From positions 5,379,001 through 5,443,000 of the forward strand of contig NZ_CP125370.1 in the NCBI RefSeq assembly GCF_030034735.1: DNA of 64,000 bases, written 5' to 3'. The stretch's first letter is position 1. The number at the start of each line of letters is the position of its first letter. The stretch is from Paenibacillus sp. RC334 (GTDB taxonomy: Bacteria > Bacillota > Bacilli > Paenibacillales > Paenibacillaceae). The position numbers and the translations under genes are program-made. The notes beneath the pieces are model-generated. The model made no database searches and was not told the DNA's origin. It worked only from the letters and a program-made list of their open reading frames with translations. Positions 7,014 through 16,455 of the stretch are shown here, one piece after another.

Positions 7014-9944
7014 TCAAGCCTGAAGGCTGGAATCTCCTGTAGCACAAGCGCTCAAAGTAAAATAACTTAGCCGCACTTCGCCACTCAACCACAGGTACAC
7101 ATCACGTGAACCTGAGACTGTACCCAGTGCTTCGGAGAGCGTCATCCATGCTTGCGCTCCTCCCGTATGGCCAACGTTTATACGTGCTGCAACTTCGCTG
7201 TCCGGCGTATCCAAACAAAGCTCAATTGCTGCATCGCTACTATTGCCTGACACGCGGCATTGAAGTTCAACCGCGCTCACCGTATCTAATTCTACGCCAT
7301 GAAAGGCAATCCAGCCGGGACGTTGAGGTGAACGCGGACGTACACAGGCCTCCTTTTGCTCCTTGCTTTCATCCAGCAGGATACGGGAACAATCATCAAA
7401 GTTTTCGGCGCGAATGCTTTGTTCGGCTTGACGGGGCGGAATAACTTCACCTCTAACGTTCACAGGGTGCTCCAGCCGGATATCCGCTGAAGAAGCACCT
7501 GCCAGCAAGGTGTACTCGCCAGCTTCAACGCAATAGCGATCCCGTGTGACATCCCAAATCGCCCAATCCTTCACTCGCATTGTAAAAGAAATCGTTCGCG
7601 TCTCCCCCGGCTCCAAGCGGATGCGTTGAAATCCACACAACGTCTTCAATGCTCGCTTTACTCGCGAAGCTCCGGGCCGTACATATAGCTGTACAACCTC
7701 CTCCCCAGCAGCTATGCCCTGATTCGTAACGTCCACCCATACATTCAGGGTATCCGTGGCATCCAGGGCACCAAAAGAGTTCACACGACCTTCGGGGACG
7801 GACCTGTCGTTTGAATCGGGCGCTTGGGCATCTGTGCGCAGATGGCTGTACTCAAATGGCGAATACGTCAAACCGTGGCCGAACACGTATAAAGGTTCAC
7901 CTTCAAAATATTGATAGGTACGTCCGCCGCGAATAATATCGTAATCTTTGATATTACCCAATTGATCCTCTGCTTGATACCATGTCATATTCAAACGACC
8001 CGCTGGCGCGTAATCCCCAAACAGCACATCCGCTACTGCCGTGCCATGCTCTTGCCCGGCATGAGACGTGTACACGATCGCTGGAATATGCTCCTGTACC
8101 CAAGGGATGGCAAACGGATAGCTGCCCGTCAGAACCACGATCGTATTAGGGTTAACCCGATACACTTCCTCGATGAGCCGCTGCTGGGAAGCTGCCAGCT
8201 CCAAGCCCGGACGGTCATTCTCTTCCTTACCGTTAATCAGCGGGTGATTGCCGACGAATACAATCACTGTATCTGCAGCTTGCGCAGTGGCTATTGCTTC
8301 CACTAAACCATCCGACACCGTCTCTACCCGGAATGTTGTATGGTCCTGGTTAGCGGCTTCCGTTACCTTCAATGAACCCTCTGTCCCTGTGATCACAGGC
8401 TTGCCGTTCCATGTTGTCCACAGATGCTCCCCTTTTTCAACAGGAGTCAGTCCAAAGACTTCTTTGACATACCAGCCATACGCTTCCTCAGCTGTCACAC
8501 GAAGCGTTTCCTCATCGCTCGTCACATAGGTACCCAGGCGCTCGTCGGTCAACGTGACGCTGCCGTAGCCCCAATCGTTCACGGTCAAAACCGTTGGTTC
8601 GGCATCATGGGACAACCGCATGTCACCGAAGGAATCAACTGTAAGCTTCGCTCCGTCAGCCGCCGCCGCGAAGGTCACGCGATCCTTGGCATCGCGGTAT
8701 ATGACGCGCTCCTGGGCGTCTTCGGTTTCCAGCTTGGCGCGAATCGCTTCAAGCGGTGTCACAAAATATGGAAGCGTGCCGGAATACCAGTCGCGGTACA
8801 CCTCATTGCCGAGCGCCCCGATCACCGCCACCTTGCCGCACCCCGCAGGGTCCAGCGGCAGGAGCGAACGCTCATTTTTCAACAGTACGATCTGCTCTCT
8901 CGCTGCACGCAACGACAGTTCACGGGCTTGCTCTGTCATCAAGACCTCTTCCCCGACCAAGGCATAGGGATTGTCTGTCGCCGGATCAAATTCCCCGAGA
9001 CGAAAGCGAACACGAAATGTATGGAACAACGCCTGATCCAGGTCCGTTTCTTGCAGCGTTCCTTGCGCCAAGGCATCACGAATGGCCTGCTTGGACAAAT
9101 CCGCATCATCTGTAATGCTGTCGATCCCCGCGCGAATAGATTCAGCCACACCCGGTGTGTGGGAGTCATAATACTGATGGTCCTTTACGATTCCCATCAC
9201 ATCACCAGCATCACTGACGACAAAGCCGTCCATTCCCCATTCGTCCCTGACAATATCATTAACACCGTGGTACAACGTAGCAGGCGTTCCATTAATCAGG
9301 TTATAAGAGGTCATCATGGACTGGGCTTTGCCTTCCGTAAAAGGCTTCTCGAAGGCTTTCAGATAGTATTCACGAAGGTTTCGCGGGTCTATGCTGGAGG
9401 AATCACTTCCCCGGTCCACCTCGTTATTGTTTCCGAGGAAATGCTTTAATGTCGCAACCGCTTTCAAATATACCGGATGATCGCCCTGTATGCCTTTGAC
9501 CAATTCCTTCGCCAGTTCTCCCGTCAAATACGGGTCTTCTCCATACGCTTCCTCATTACGCCCCCAGCGCGGATCACGCTCCATATCTACGGTTGGTGCC
9601 CATAACGTCAGTCCGTTTAGAGCCGGGTCACGGCGGTAGTACACACGCGCTTCATCCGAAATAACCGAGCCGACTTGTCGCATCAGTTCCGTATCCCACG
9701 TACAAGCCAACCCCACAGGCTGTGGAAATGAAGTCGCCTCTCCTAACCAGGCTATACCATGTGCTGCTTCCGTACCATGCTTGTATGCGGGGACTCCCAA
9801 TCGTTCAATGGCAGGCTGATATTGCAGCATGGAATCAATCTTTTCCTCCAAGGTTAGCCGAGACACCAAATCCCGTACACGTTCGTCCAGATGAAGCTTC
9901 GGATTTTGAAAAAGATATTCTAGATCCGTTGTTTCATGACTCAT
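7014..9944 (-). CDS. Glycoside hydrolase family 3 beta-glycosidase, large form
   Basis: About 976 residues. GH3 N-terminal (beta/alpha)8 domain up to about residue 330, with WAPTVDMERDPRWGRNEE, LKHFLGNNNE and the nucleophile region GFVVSDAGDV. A GH3 C-terminal alpha/beta sandwich follows (QIVLLKNERSLLPLD ... GNHPLINGKEENDRPGL), apparently interrupted by a beta-rich insertion at residues about 420-560. Then come a fibronectin type III-like domain (VDVTNQGIAAGEEVVQLYV) and a C-terminal beta-rich domain that may bind carbohydrate. No signal peptide is seen, so it probably cleaves imported oligosaccharides (xyloside or glucoside). ATG 9944 is chosen because AAGGAG lies 9 nt upstream; it abuts the ATG at 9953. 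A cre-like site upstream suggests carbon catabolite control. Confidence 0.93.
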   Translation of the reverse strand: MSHETTDLEYLFQNPKLHLDERVRDLVSRLTLEEKIDSMLQYQPAIERLGVPAYKHGTEAAHGIAWLGEATSFPQPVGLACTWDTELMRQVGSVISDEARVYYRRDPALNGLTLWAPTVDMERDPRWGRNEEAYGEDPYLTGELAKELVKGIQGDHPVYLKAVATLKHFLGNNNEVDRGSDSSSIDPRNLREYYLKAFEKPFTEGKAQSMMTSYNLINGTPATLYHGVNDIVRDEWGMDGFVVSDAGDVMGIVKDHQYYDSHTPGVAESIRAGIDSITDDADLSKQAIRDALAQGTLQETDLDQALFHTFRVRFRLGEFDPATDNPYALVGEEVLMTEQARELSLRAAREQIVLLKNERSLLPLDPAGCGKVAVIGALGNEVYRDWYSGTLPYFVTPLEAIRAKLETEDAQERVIYRDAKDRVTFAAAADGAKLTVDSFGDMRLSHDAEPTVLTVNDWGYGSVTLTDERLGTYVTSDEETLRVTAEEAYGWYVKEVFGLTPVEKGEHLWTTWNGKPVITGTEGSLKVTEAANQDHTTFRVETVSDGLVEAIATAQAADTVIVFVGNHPLINGKEENDRPGLELAASQQRLIEEVYRVNPNTIVVLTGSYPFAIPWVQEHIPAIVYTSHAGQEHGTAVADVLFGDYAPAGRLNMTWYQAEDQLGNIKDYDIIRGGRTYQYFEGEPLYVFGHGLTYSPFEYSHLRTDAQAPDSNDRSVPEGRVNSFGALDATDTLNVWVDVTNQGIAAGEEVVQLYVRPGASRVKRALKTLCGFQRIRLEPGETRTISFTMRVKDWAIWDVTRDRYCVEAGEYTLLAGASSADIRLEHPVNVRGEVIPPRQAEQSIRAENFDDCSRILLDESKEQKEACVRPRSPQRPGWIAFHGVELDTVSAVELQCRVSGNSSDAAIELCLDTPDSEVAARINVGHTGGAQAWMTLSEALGTVSGSRDVYLWLSGEVRLSYFTLSACATGDSSLQA

Positions 9945-9991
9945 ATCCGTCATCTCCTTGTCTCCATTTAAAATATCATAAAAGGCCGTTA

Positions 9992-10005
9992 TGAAAGCGT
10001 TTTAA
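9992..10005. promoter_or_regulatory. cre-like catabolite response element
   Basis: TGAAAGCGTTTTAA matches most positions of the CcpA operator consensus (TGWAANCGNTNWCA) and lies about 50 nt upstream of the GH3 start, where CcpA repression of a glycosidase gene would be expected. Confidence 0.5.
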
Positions 10006-10295
10006 TATATCATAGCGAAAAAGGAGTACCCCGGCAACAATTGCTGTTGCTCACCATTTGGTGTCTTTCCTCAATCAATACCGAATAGACCAGTGTCGCC
10101 AATGGCGTGGATATCGGTGTTTGTTAGGACATGAGCTTATAATCACGAATTGTAGCTTCGTCCGCGCCTTCTACAGAACCATTCAGGAAGCTCTTAGCCA
10201 ATGTACCTGGTTAGTAACAGTGTGTAAATTAAAAAAATTGTATATTTTCTTCAATAAATAAAGCAAAAAACAAAGCAAAAAATAATATTTTTTGG

Positions 10296-10323
10296 TATAA
10301 TCAGGATATATAATCAAAGGAGG
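10296..10323 (+). promoter_or_regulatory. Extended -10 promoter and strong RBS of the first AbrB-like gene
   Basis: TGGTATAAT gives an extended -10 (TATAAT at 10296-10301). AAAGGAGG begins at about 10316, 8 nt before the ATG at 10332. The -35 region is an A-rich tract without a clear hexamer. The leader is very short. Confidence 0.5.
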
Positions 10324-10331
10324 AAGGGTTT

Positions 10332-10802
10332 ATGAAAAATACCGGAATGACACGGCCTCTGGATCAATTGGGGCGAATCGTGCTTCCCAAGGAAATGCGC
10401 ACCACGATGGATATCAATATTGGTGATTCGCTCGAATTTTTCGTGAATGAAGAAGGATTTGTATTAAGGAAATATACAGGTGTATCCTGCAAATTTTGCG
10501 GCGCAGTTGATCATTTGACTTATTTTCGTGATAGCTTTATTTGCGCCGATTGCATTCAGGTATTAAAGACAGAGGAAAATGTACATCCCACCAGCACCGA
10601 AGCCATCCAGGCTCAAGAACATACCAAGCCGGTTCGTAACCATACAACCTGGCAGCCTAAACAATCCAGAGTCCAGCAAGGAGAAATGGTAAAAAAGCTC
10701 CGAAAGCTGATTCAGGAACATCCCAACCTGCCGCAAAAGGTATATGCCGAAATGCTCGATATCTCACAAGGCCGGGTGTCCCAACTGAAAAAGCTGCTTT
10801 AA
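10332..10802 (+). CDS. AbrB/SpoVT-type regulator with zinc finger and C-terminal HTH (paralogue 1)
   Basis: 156 residues. Residues 1-50 form an AbrB-type swapped-hairpin DNA-binding domain (TRPLDQLGRIVLPKEMR, GDSLEFF). Residues about 55-80 contain a CKFCG...CADC four-cysteine knuckle. A charged linker leads to a C-terminal helix-turn-helix-like segment, EHPNLPQKVYAEMLDISQGR then VSQLKKLL. A second gene of the same plan is at 20301-20738. AbrB-type proteins are transition-state or sporulation regulators. The extra finger and second HTH suggest a dual DNA-contact or metal-responsive regulator; its targets are unknown. Confidence 0.85.
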   Translation: MKNTGMTRPLDQLGRIVLPKEMRTTMDINIGDSLEFFVNEEGFVLRKYTGVSCKFCGAVDHLTYFRDSFICADCIQVLKTEENVHPTSTEAIQAQEHTKPVRNHTTWQPKQSRVQQGEMVKKLRKLIQEHPNLPQKVYAEMLDISQGRVSQLKKLL

Positions 10803-10881
10803 ATTATTCAGTAATTTATTACAAAACATACTCAGATCCAATGGATTGCCATCCTATTTGTTTTCCGTCAAATATTCGATC

Positions 10882-10942
10882 GTCAGGTGTAGAATAAGGA
10901 GCGTATTCGTTGATGTGTTCCTAACTTTCACCTGACTTTTTT
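10882..10942 (+). terminator. Possible long-loop terminator
   Basis: GTCAGGTG (10882-10889) pairs with CACCTGAC (10929-10936), followed directly by six T residues. The loop of about 39 nt is large, so it is a weak candidate for ending the AbrB-like transcript. The rest of 10803-11082 holds no gene that I can support. Confidence 0.4.
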
Positions 10943-10998
10943 GTGCGTTCTCCCCCTGTCGACGTGACAATAATCACATACTCTCTATCCATCCATAT

Positions 10999-11046
10999 AT
11001 ACAATATATAGACCGAAACAATTGTTTAGTACACGATATCGTCAAT
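10999..11046 (+). promoter_or_regulatory. Candidate pair of NrdR boxes upstream of nrdDG
   Basis: ATACAATATATAGACC (10999-11014) and ACACGATATCGTCAAT (11031-11046) resemble the NrdR box (ACACWATATWTWGTGT-like) and are 32 nt apart, three helical turns, as is usual for NrdR box pairs. The second box is imperfect. NrdR represses ribonucleotide reductase genes when dATP is high. Confidence 0.5.
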
Positions 11047-11097
11047 ATATTGTTTTTTGGAGAATAATATATATTTTACTATATGGAGGTTTTTGCA

Positions 11098-13047
11098 ATG
11101 AAAGTGTTGGAGGAACATCAATTATACAGCATCGGCGAGCGGGTCATTGGGGCACAAGACTTGGACATGCTGCGGGAGAATGCAAATTTGAATGGAGAGT
11201 CGTTCAGTGGAAAAATGAGTAAGCTCGGCTCCGAGTACGCCAAATGGTATGCGCGACTACGTGTGCTTCCGCCTGAACTGACAGACGCTATCGACCACGG
11301 ATATGTGTATGTTCACGATTTGGACCAATATGTGCTCGGGACTACGAACTGTATCTTTATACCTTTTGGTCGTTTGTTGCAAGATGGTTTTAATACAGGC
11401 AATGGCTCTGTGCGCACACCACAAACCATTATGTCTGCTATGGCACTGGTGGCTATTATATTTCAGTCTCAGCAAAACAGCCAATTTGGAGGTGTCTCTG
11501 CCAATAAAATAGACTGGGACCTTGCTCCTTTCGTGGCCCGGTCCTTCCGCAAGCATCTGCGCAAGGGACTCCGTCTGTTCGGAGAAGAAATAGAACCCAC
11601 CCTGCCTGATGACGAATTACATATAGCCAGCAGCCTATTACAGGAGGTCTGCCCTCGTTCATACGCATTCGCACGTGAAGAAACGGAGACGGAGACCCGC
11701 CAGGCCGCTGAATCCCTTATTCATAACCTGAATACCATGAGCAGTCGGGCAGGCGGGCAAATTCCGTTCACATCACTGAATTACGGTATGTGTACTTCTG
11801 CTGAAGGGCGGCTTGTTACGCAATCATTGCTGGAGGCCACTATTCGTGGCCTGGGCAGCGGGGAAACCCCTATTTTCCCACAGCATATTTTCCAATGCAA
11901 AAAAGGAATTAATCAGGCCGAAGGCGATATCAACTATGACTTATTCATGCGGGCAGTAGAATGCTCCAGCAAACGTATGTATCCCAATTTTGTCAATGTG
12001 GATGCTACCTTCAACCTGCCCTATTACCGCGCAGATGATCCGGATACCATTATTGCGACGATGGGCTGCCGTACCCGCACCTTTGCTGACCGTTTCGGCA
12101 GAAACCGTCAAAGCGGCAAGGGTAATCTCTCATTCAATACGATTAATCTGGTGCGTCTTGGCATTGAGTACGGTATTTGCACAGGCAAGCGCAAGATACC
12201 TGACCGGGATGGCTTTGATACCAGATTGGAAGAGGTTATGCGCATTGCCGTGGACGGACTGATCCATCGCTACCATATACAGACCAGCCAGCCGGCAAAA
12301 GCCTCAGACTTTATGATGCGCGAAGGGGTATGGGAAGGCGGAGAAAAGCTGGAGCCGGATGAAAAAGTGGGCAACGTACTGAAGCACGGTACGCTGTCGG
12401 TCGGGTTTATCGGGTTAGCCGAATGCATGAAGGCACTGTATGGCAAGCACCACGGAGAGGATGACGCTGTATACCGTGAAGCACAGCGAATCATAGCTTC
12501 TATGCGTGTCTACTGCGACCGTATGAGTGAATTGCATGATCTTAACATTACACTATTCGCTACGCCTGCCGAGGGTCTATCCGGCAAGTTCACGTTGCTG
12601 GATCAGCGTGATTTTGGAATTATTCCCGAGGTAAATGATCGAGAATACTACACGAACTCTTTCCACATTCCTGTGTATTACACGCTCCCGGCTGCCCGTA
12701 AAATCAGCCTCGAAGCCCCATTTCATAATCTGTGCAACGCTGGTGCGATTTCGTACATCGAGTTGGATGGTAATGCGCGGAATAACCCGGAGGCGTTTCT
12801 TAAAATTGTACAATACGCGCTCCATCAGAACATTGGGTACTTCTCCATCAATCATCCGGTAGACCGCTGCACGGAATGCGGCTACGAGGGCATTATCGGG
12901 ACAAGCTGTCCCGAATGCGGTGCTGATGAAGAACATACGCATTTTCAGCGCTTGCGCCGGGTAACCGGATATCTGACAGGTGATTATACCGTTCGCTTCA
13001 ACGCCGCGAAGCAGGCTGAGGTGCGTGACCGGGTGAAGCATCGGTGA
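11098..13047 (+). CDS. nrdD: Anaerobic ribonucleoside-triphosphate reductase, class III
   Basis: About 649 residues. It reduces ribonucleoside triphosphates to deoxy forms without oxygen, using a glycyl radical made by NrdG. Visible are NCIFIPFGRLLQDGF, QNSQFGGVSANKIDWDLAP, SYIELDGNARNNPEAF, a CTECG...CPECG zinc ribbon near residue 595 and the C-terminal glycyl radical region RVTGYLTGDYTVRFN...RVKH. ATG 11098 is preceded by GGAGG at the proper distance; an upstream in-frame ATG at 11083 contains the ribosome site itself. The stop overlaps the GTG of nrdG. Length and architecture are normal. Confidence 0.96.
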   Translation: MKVLEEHQLYSIGERVIGAQDLDMLRENANLNGESFSGKMSKLGSEYAKWYARLRVLPPELTDAIDHGYVYVHDLDQYVLGTTNCIFIPFGRLLQDGFNTGNGSVRTPQTIMSAMALVAIIFQSQQNSQFGGVSANKIDWDLAPFVARSFRKHLRKGLRLFGEEIEPTLPDDELHIASSLLQEVCPRSYAFAREETETETRQAAESLIHNLNTMSSRAGGQIPFTSLNYGMCTSAEGRLVTQSLLEATIRGLGSGETPIFPQHIFQCKKGINQAEGDINYDLFMRAVECSSKRMYPNFVNVDATFNLPYYRADDPDTIIATMGCRTRTFADRFGRNRQSGKGNLSFNTINLVRLGIEYGICTGKRKIPDRDGFDTRLEEVMRIAVDGLIHRYHIQTSQPAKASDFMMREGVWEGGEKLEPDEKVGNVLKHGTLSVGFIGLAECMKALYGKHHGEDDAVYREAQRIIASMRVYCDRMSELHDLNITLFATPAEGLSGKFTLLDQRDFGIIPEVNDREYYTNSFHIPVYYTLPAARKISLEAPFHNLCNAGAISYIELDGNARNNPEAFLKIVQYALHQNIGYFSINHPVDRCTECGYEGIIGTSCPECGADEEHTHFQRLRRVTGYLTGDYTVRFNAAKQAEVRDRVKHR

Positions 13048-13541
13048 ATTTGTGCGGCTACATTCCGGAATCTCTGAACGAAGGGCATGGCCTGCGTACC
13101 GTCGTATTCATTAGCGGTTGCCGCCATGCCTGCCCCGGCTGCTTCAATCCCTCGTCATGGAGCTTCCGCGCAGGTGAACCGTTCACACTGGAGCGACAGC
13201 AGGAAGTCATCCGTGACATCGCAGATAATCCACTGCTAGACGGGTTAACCCTTTGCGGCGGAGACCCTTTTTTCTCGGCATCGGAATGCACGCAGTTTGT
13301 GCGCGACTTCCGCGCTGCCTGCCCTGACCGAACCGTGTGGGCCTATACGGGCTTTGACTATGAGGAGCTGCTTACGGATCAGGCCCGCCGGGAGCTGGCG
13401 CTGCTGTGCGATGTGATTGTGGACGGCCCTTTTGTAGAACAGCAAAAGGATCTGACCCTTCCCTTCCGGGGCAGCCGCAATCAACGACTGGTGGATGTGA
13501 AGGCCAGCATTCAGGCAGGATCTATAGTTACATTAGCCTAA
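13044..13541 (+). CDS. nrdG: Anaerobic ribonucleotide reductase activating protein (radical SAM)
   Basis: 165 residues, starting at a GTG that overlaps the nrdD stop (GTGA). The radical-SAM cluster motif is CRHACPGC (CxxxCxxC), followed by TLCGGDPFF, a typical SAM-binding GGDP. It uses a 4Fe-4S cluster and S-adenosylmethionine to make the glycyl radical on NrdD. Translational coupling with nrdD and the terminator just downstream define a two-gene operon for anaerobic DNA precursor synthesis. Confidence 0.96.
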   Translation: MNLCGYIPESLNEGHGLRTVVFISGCRHACPGCFNPSSWSFRAGEPFTLERQQEVIRDIADNPLLDGLTLCGGDPFFSASECTQFVRDFRAACPDRTVWAYTGFDYEELLTDQARRELALLCDVIVDGPFVEQQKDLTLPFRGSRNQRLVDVKASIQAGSIVTLA

Positions 13542-13575
13542 GGCGATGTTATACTCGCATGAGATACTACACCCT

Positions 13576-13616
13576 AAGACAAATCCTTTCCTTATGGAGA
13601 GGGCTTGTCTTTTTTT
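13576..13616 (+). terminator. Intrinsic terminator of nrdDG
   Basis: AAGACAA...CCTTTCC (13576-13591) pairs with GGAGAGGGCTTGTCTT (13596-13611) around a TTAT loop, then a run of T residues. Confidence 0.85.
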
Positions 13617-13737
13617 GCATGTAGTTCATTTTAGATTTAAACAGAGTTTATATTGCGTATCCTGCAAGTTTCACTTATGATGGTGAACAAGTATACGAGT
13701 GCATAATTATTCGTCATACCATAATCGCATAGCTTGG

Positions 13738-13910
13738 AGATAGGTGTCTGTTCTATTCAGTACAGGCTTAAAAGGGAAGCTGGTGCAAGTCCGGCGCGGT
13801 CCCGCCACTGTAAACGGGGAATTTTCAGCTGTTGATACACCCACTGGTCCACAGACCGGGAAGGAGCGCTGAAAGTCATGATCCGTAAGTCAGGAGACCT
13901 GCCTATTTCA
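13738..13910 (+). ncRNA. Cobalamin (B12) riboswitch
   Basis: The segment carries the class landmarks in order: a 5' stem, AAGCTGGTGCAAGTCCGGCG, CGGTCCCGCCACTGTAA, and the B12-box-like AGTCAGGAGACCTGCC near 13890-13905. It stands upstream of metE, the cobalamin-independent methionine synthase, and is followed by an intrinsic terminator. The expected logic is that adenosyl- or methylcobalamin binding shuts off metE when the B12-dependent enzyme can work. Confidence 0.95.
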
Positions 13911-13986
13911 ACAACATCGCAAGTACCTACGGGAGATAGGGAGGTGTTAAGAGCAGTCGCCGAATTTTCATTTTTTAAATAACGGA

Positions 13987-14037
13987 GGCATTCTTTCCCC
14001 TACTCATTTTTAACCCCGGGGAGGAATGTCTTTTTTT
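13987..14037 (+). terminator. Riboswitch expression-platform terminator
   Basis: GGCATTCTTTCCCC (13987-14000) pairs with GGGGAGGAATGTC (14018-14030), followed by seven T residues. It is placed between the B12 riboswitch and metE as the conditional terminator. Confidence 0.85.
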
Positions 14038-14080
14038 GTACGCAAAAATAAACTGGCTACCAGCCTGGGAGGAAAAGTAC

Positions 14081-16399
14081 ATGTCATTTACCGAATTGCC
14101 TGAGTTGTCCGGCTTGATCAGCAGTAACCTGGGATATCCGCGTATCGGAGGAAACCGGGAATGGAAGAAAGCACTGGAACGCTTCTGGAACGGCAGCATG
14201 GATGAAAGCGAATTGCATACCGAGATGAAACGATTGCGATTGGAGCATCTGAGCAAGCAGCGCGACAAGGGAATCGATCGAATTCCGGTCGGAGACTTTT
14301 CCTATTACGATCACATGCTTGATACATCCGTGATGTTCGGTCTGGTGCCGGAACGGTTCAACTACCGTCCCGATGGGCCTGTTCCTCTGTCCGTCTATTT
14401 CGGGATAGCCCGTGGACAAAAGGGTGCCACCGCCAGTGAAATGACCAAATGGTTGAATACCAATTACCACTACATCGTACCGGAATTGGCAAATGCAACT
14501 CCGGTGTTCACCGAGAATAAGCCGTTGCAGGCTTATCGTGAAGCGAAACAGGAACTAGGTATTGAAGGTAAACCCGTCATTATCGGTCCTTATTCGTTCG
14601 TTGCTCTGTCCAAAGGCTATGACCGTAAGGATTTGGCCGCGATCATACGAAGCTTCCTGCCACTGTACGCCCGCGTCCTGTCTGAGCTGGCTGCGGAAGG
14701 CGTTCAGTGGGTGCAGGTAGATGAGCCTGTCTTGACCACCTCATTCCCGACAGAGGATTTGGACATTATTCAGGAGGCCTATGAGGCTCTGGCCCAAGCT
14801 GCTCCATCCTTAAATATCGTGCTGCAAACCTACTTTGGCAGTCTGGATCATTATGAGCGCCTGTCTACGCTCCCGGTACAGGGAATAGGTCTTGATTTTG
14901 TGCATGATGATGGCGAAAACCTGGAACATGTGCTACGACATGGCTTCCCCGCAGGGAAAACGCTGGCCGCTGGTGTTATTGACGGGCGCAATATATGGCG
15001 TTCCGATCTGAACACCGTAGCTGCGCTGCTTGGACAACTGGCAGAGCAAACCACCGCTGCACAGCTCATCGTGCAGCCATCATGCAGTCTGCTGCATGTG
15101 CCAGTCAGTCTGGAAGCAGAGCACAAGCTGGACCGAGAGCTGGTGCAAGCGCTGGCCTTTGCCGATGAAAAGCTGGAAGAAATCGCAGCTTTGACCGCTG
15201 CGCTTGGCAAACGCGAACCCTCGGCAATTGCCAAGCTTGAGCAGAGTGCGGACGCGGTAACCCGCTTCAACAGCTCGGCGGCACGAGTACAGACCGCTAC
15301 CGATATGGCGGATCTACTGGCGAAAGAGCCGCAGTCACGCAGCGTTCCCTTCGCTGAGCGTCGTGTGATCCAGCAGGACAAGCTGAATCTGCCTCCACTG
15401 CCTACGACGACGATTGGCAGCTTCCCGCAAACCGCAGAGGTTCGCAAAGCCCGTCTGCACTATCGCAAAGGGGAATGGTCTGCCGAGCAGTATCGGACGT
15501 TCATTCAGCAGCAAATCAAGGAATGGATTGATATCCAGGAGGACATTGGCATTGATGTGCTCGTACACGGGGAATTTGAGCGGACAGACATGGTTGAATT
15601 TTTTGGCGAAAAGCTGAAAGGCTTTGCCTTTACACAAAACGGGTGGGTGCAGTCCTACGGCTCCCGGTGTGTTAAACCGCCGATTATATACGGAGACGTG
15701 TCGTTCGATCAACCCATGACCGTGGAAGAAACGGCCTTCGCCCAATCGTTGACCTCCAAGCCAGTCAAAGGAATGCTGACAGGTCCGGTAACGATTTTGA
15801 ACTGGTCCTTCGAACGTAATGATATTCCTCGCAGTCAGGTTGCTTTACAGTTAGCACTGGCCCTGCGTGCAGAGGTAGAAGCACTGGAAAAAGCGGGGAT
15901 TGGCATGATTCAGGTCGATGAACCCGCGATCCGTGAAGGGCTTCCACTGAAAAAAGAACAGCAGCAAGCCTATCTGGCGTGGGCGGTTCAAGCCTTCCTT
16001 GTTACAACAGCAACCGTTGAACCCGCCACCCAAATCCATACGCATATGTGCTATTCCGAATTTCAGGATATGATCCAATCCATCTCCGATATGGATGCCG
16101 ACGTCATTTCTATTGAAACCTCGCGTAGCCACGGAGAACTGATTGTCAGCTTTGAGGATCAGGTGTATGACAAAGGCATCGGTCTGGGCGTATATGATAT
16201 CCATAGCCCGCGCATTCCCGATGTGTCAGAAATGCTGAGTATGATACAGCGTGCCCTGCGCGTACTGCCTTCTGATTTATTTTGGGTCAATCCAGACTGT
16301 GGCCTGAAAACCCGCACCAAGGATGAATCCGTCGCCGCATTACAGCAAATGGTGCTGGCTGCTCAAGCAGCCAGAGATTCGTTGGCTGTATCCAGCTAA
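14081..16399 (+). CDS. metE: Cobalamin-independent methionine synthase
   Basis: About 772 residues, the normal MetE length. It transfers the methyl group of 5-methyltetrahydropteroyl-triglutamate to homocysteine. N-terminal half: SNLGYPRIGGNREWKKALE and WVQVDEPVL. C-terminal catalytic half: PTTTIGSFPQTAEVRKAR, HGEFERTDMVEFFGE, THMCYSEF (zinc-binding His and Cys) and VNPDCGLKTR (zinc-binding Cys). ATG 14081 follows GGGAGG by 8 nt; the frame also opens at 14036, inside the terminator, and that start is not used. Controlled by the B12 riboswitch. Confidence 0.97.
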   Translation: MSFTELPELSGLISSNLGYPRIGGNREWKKALERFWNGSMDESELHTEMKRLRLEHLSKQRDKGIDRIPVGDFSYYDHMLDTSVMFGLVPERFNYRPDGPVPLSVYFGIARGQKGATASEMTKWLNTNYHYIVPELANATPVFTENKPLQAYREAKQELGIEGKPVIIGPYSFVALSKGYDRKDLAAIIRSFLPLYARVLSELAAEGVQWVQVDEPVLTTSFPTEDLDIIQEAYEALAQAAPSLNIVLQTYFGSLDHYERLSTLPVQGIGLDFVHDDGENLEHVLRHGFPAGKTLAAGVIDGRNIWRSDLNTVAALLGQLAEQTTAAQLIVQPSCSLLHVPVSLEAEHKLDRELVQALAFADEKLEEIAALTAALGKREPSAIAKLEQSADAVTRFNSSAARVQTATDMADLLAKEPQSRSVPFAERRVIQQDKLNLPPLPTTTIGSFPQTAEVRKARLHYRKGEWSAEQYRTFIQQQIKEWIDIQEDIGIDVLVHGEFERTDMVEFFGEKLKGFAFTQNGWVQSYGSRCVKPPIIYGDVSFDQPMTVEETAFAQSLTSKPVKGMLTGPVTILNWSFERNDIPRSQVALQLALALRAEVEALEKAGIGMIQVDEPAIREGLPLKKEQQQAYLAWAVQAFLVTTATVEPATQIHTHMCYSEFQDMIQSISDMDADVISIETSRSHGELIVSFEDQVYDKGIGLGVYDIHSPRIPDVSEMLSMIQRALRVLPSDLFWVNPDCGLKTRTKDESVAALQQMVLAAQAARDSLAVSS

Positions 16400-16412
16400 T
16401 TTCTATAACCCT

Positions 16413-16452
16413 CCCCTTCCCGGCCCTCTTTTTTCCTAAACGCCGGAAGGGG
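16413..16452. terminator. Terminator-like hairpin between convergent genes
   Basis: CCCCTTCCCGG (16413-16423) pairs with CCGGAAGGGG (16443-16452); the loop contains a CTCTTTTTTCC tract. It separates metE from the convergent gene. Confidence 0.6.
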
Positions 16453-16455
16453 ATT

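Noticed and set aside
8424..9449. Long plus-strand frame of 341 codons inside the GH3 gene
   Set aside because: Antisense shadow of a clear glycosidase; no ribosome site or known family.
10058..10261. Plus-strand frame of 67 codons before the first AbrB-like gene
   Set aside because: No ribosome site and no recognisable product; upstream region of GH3 and AbrB promoters.
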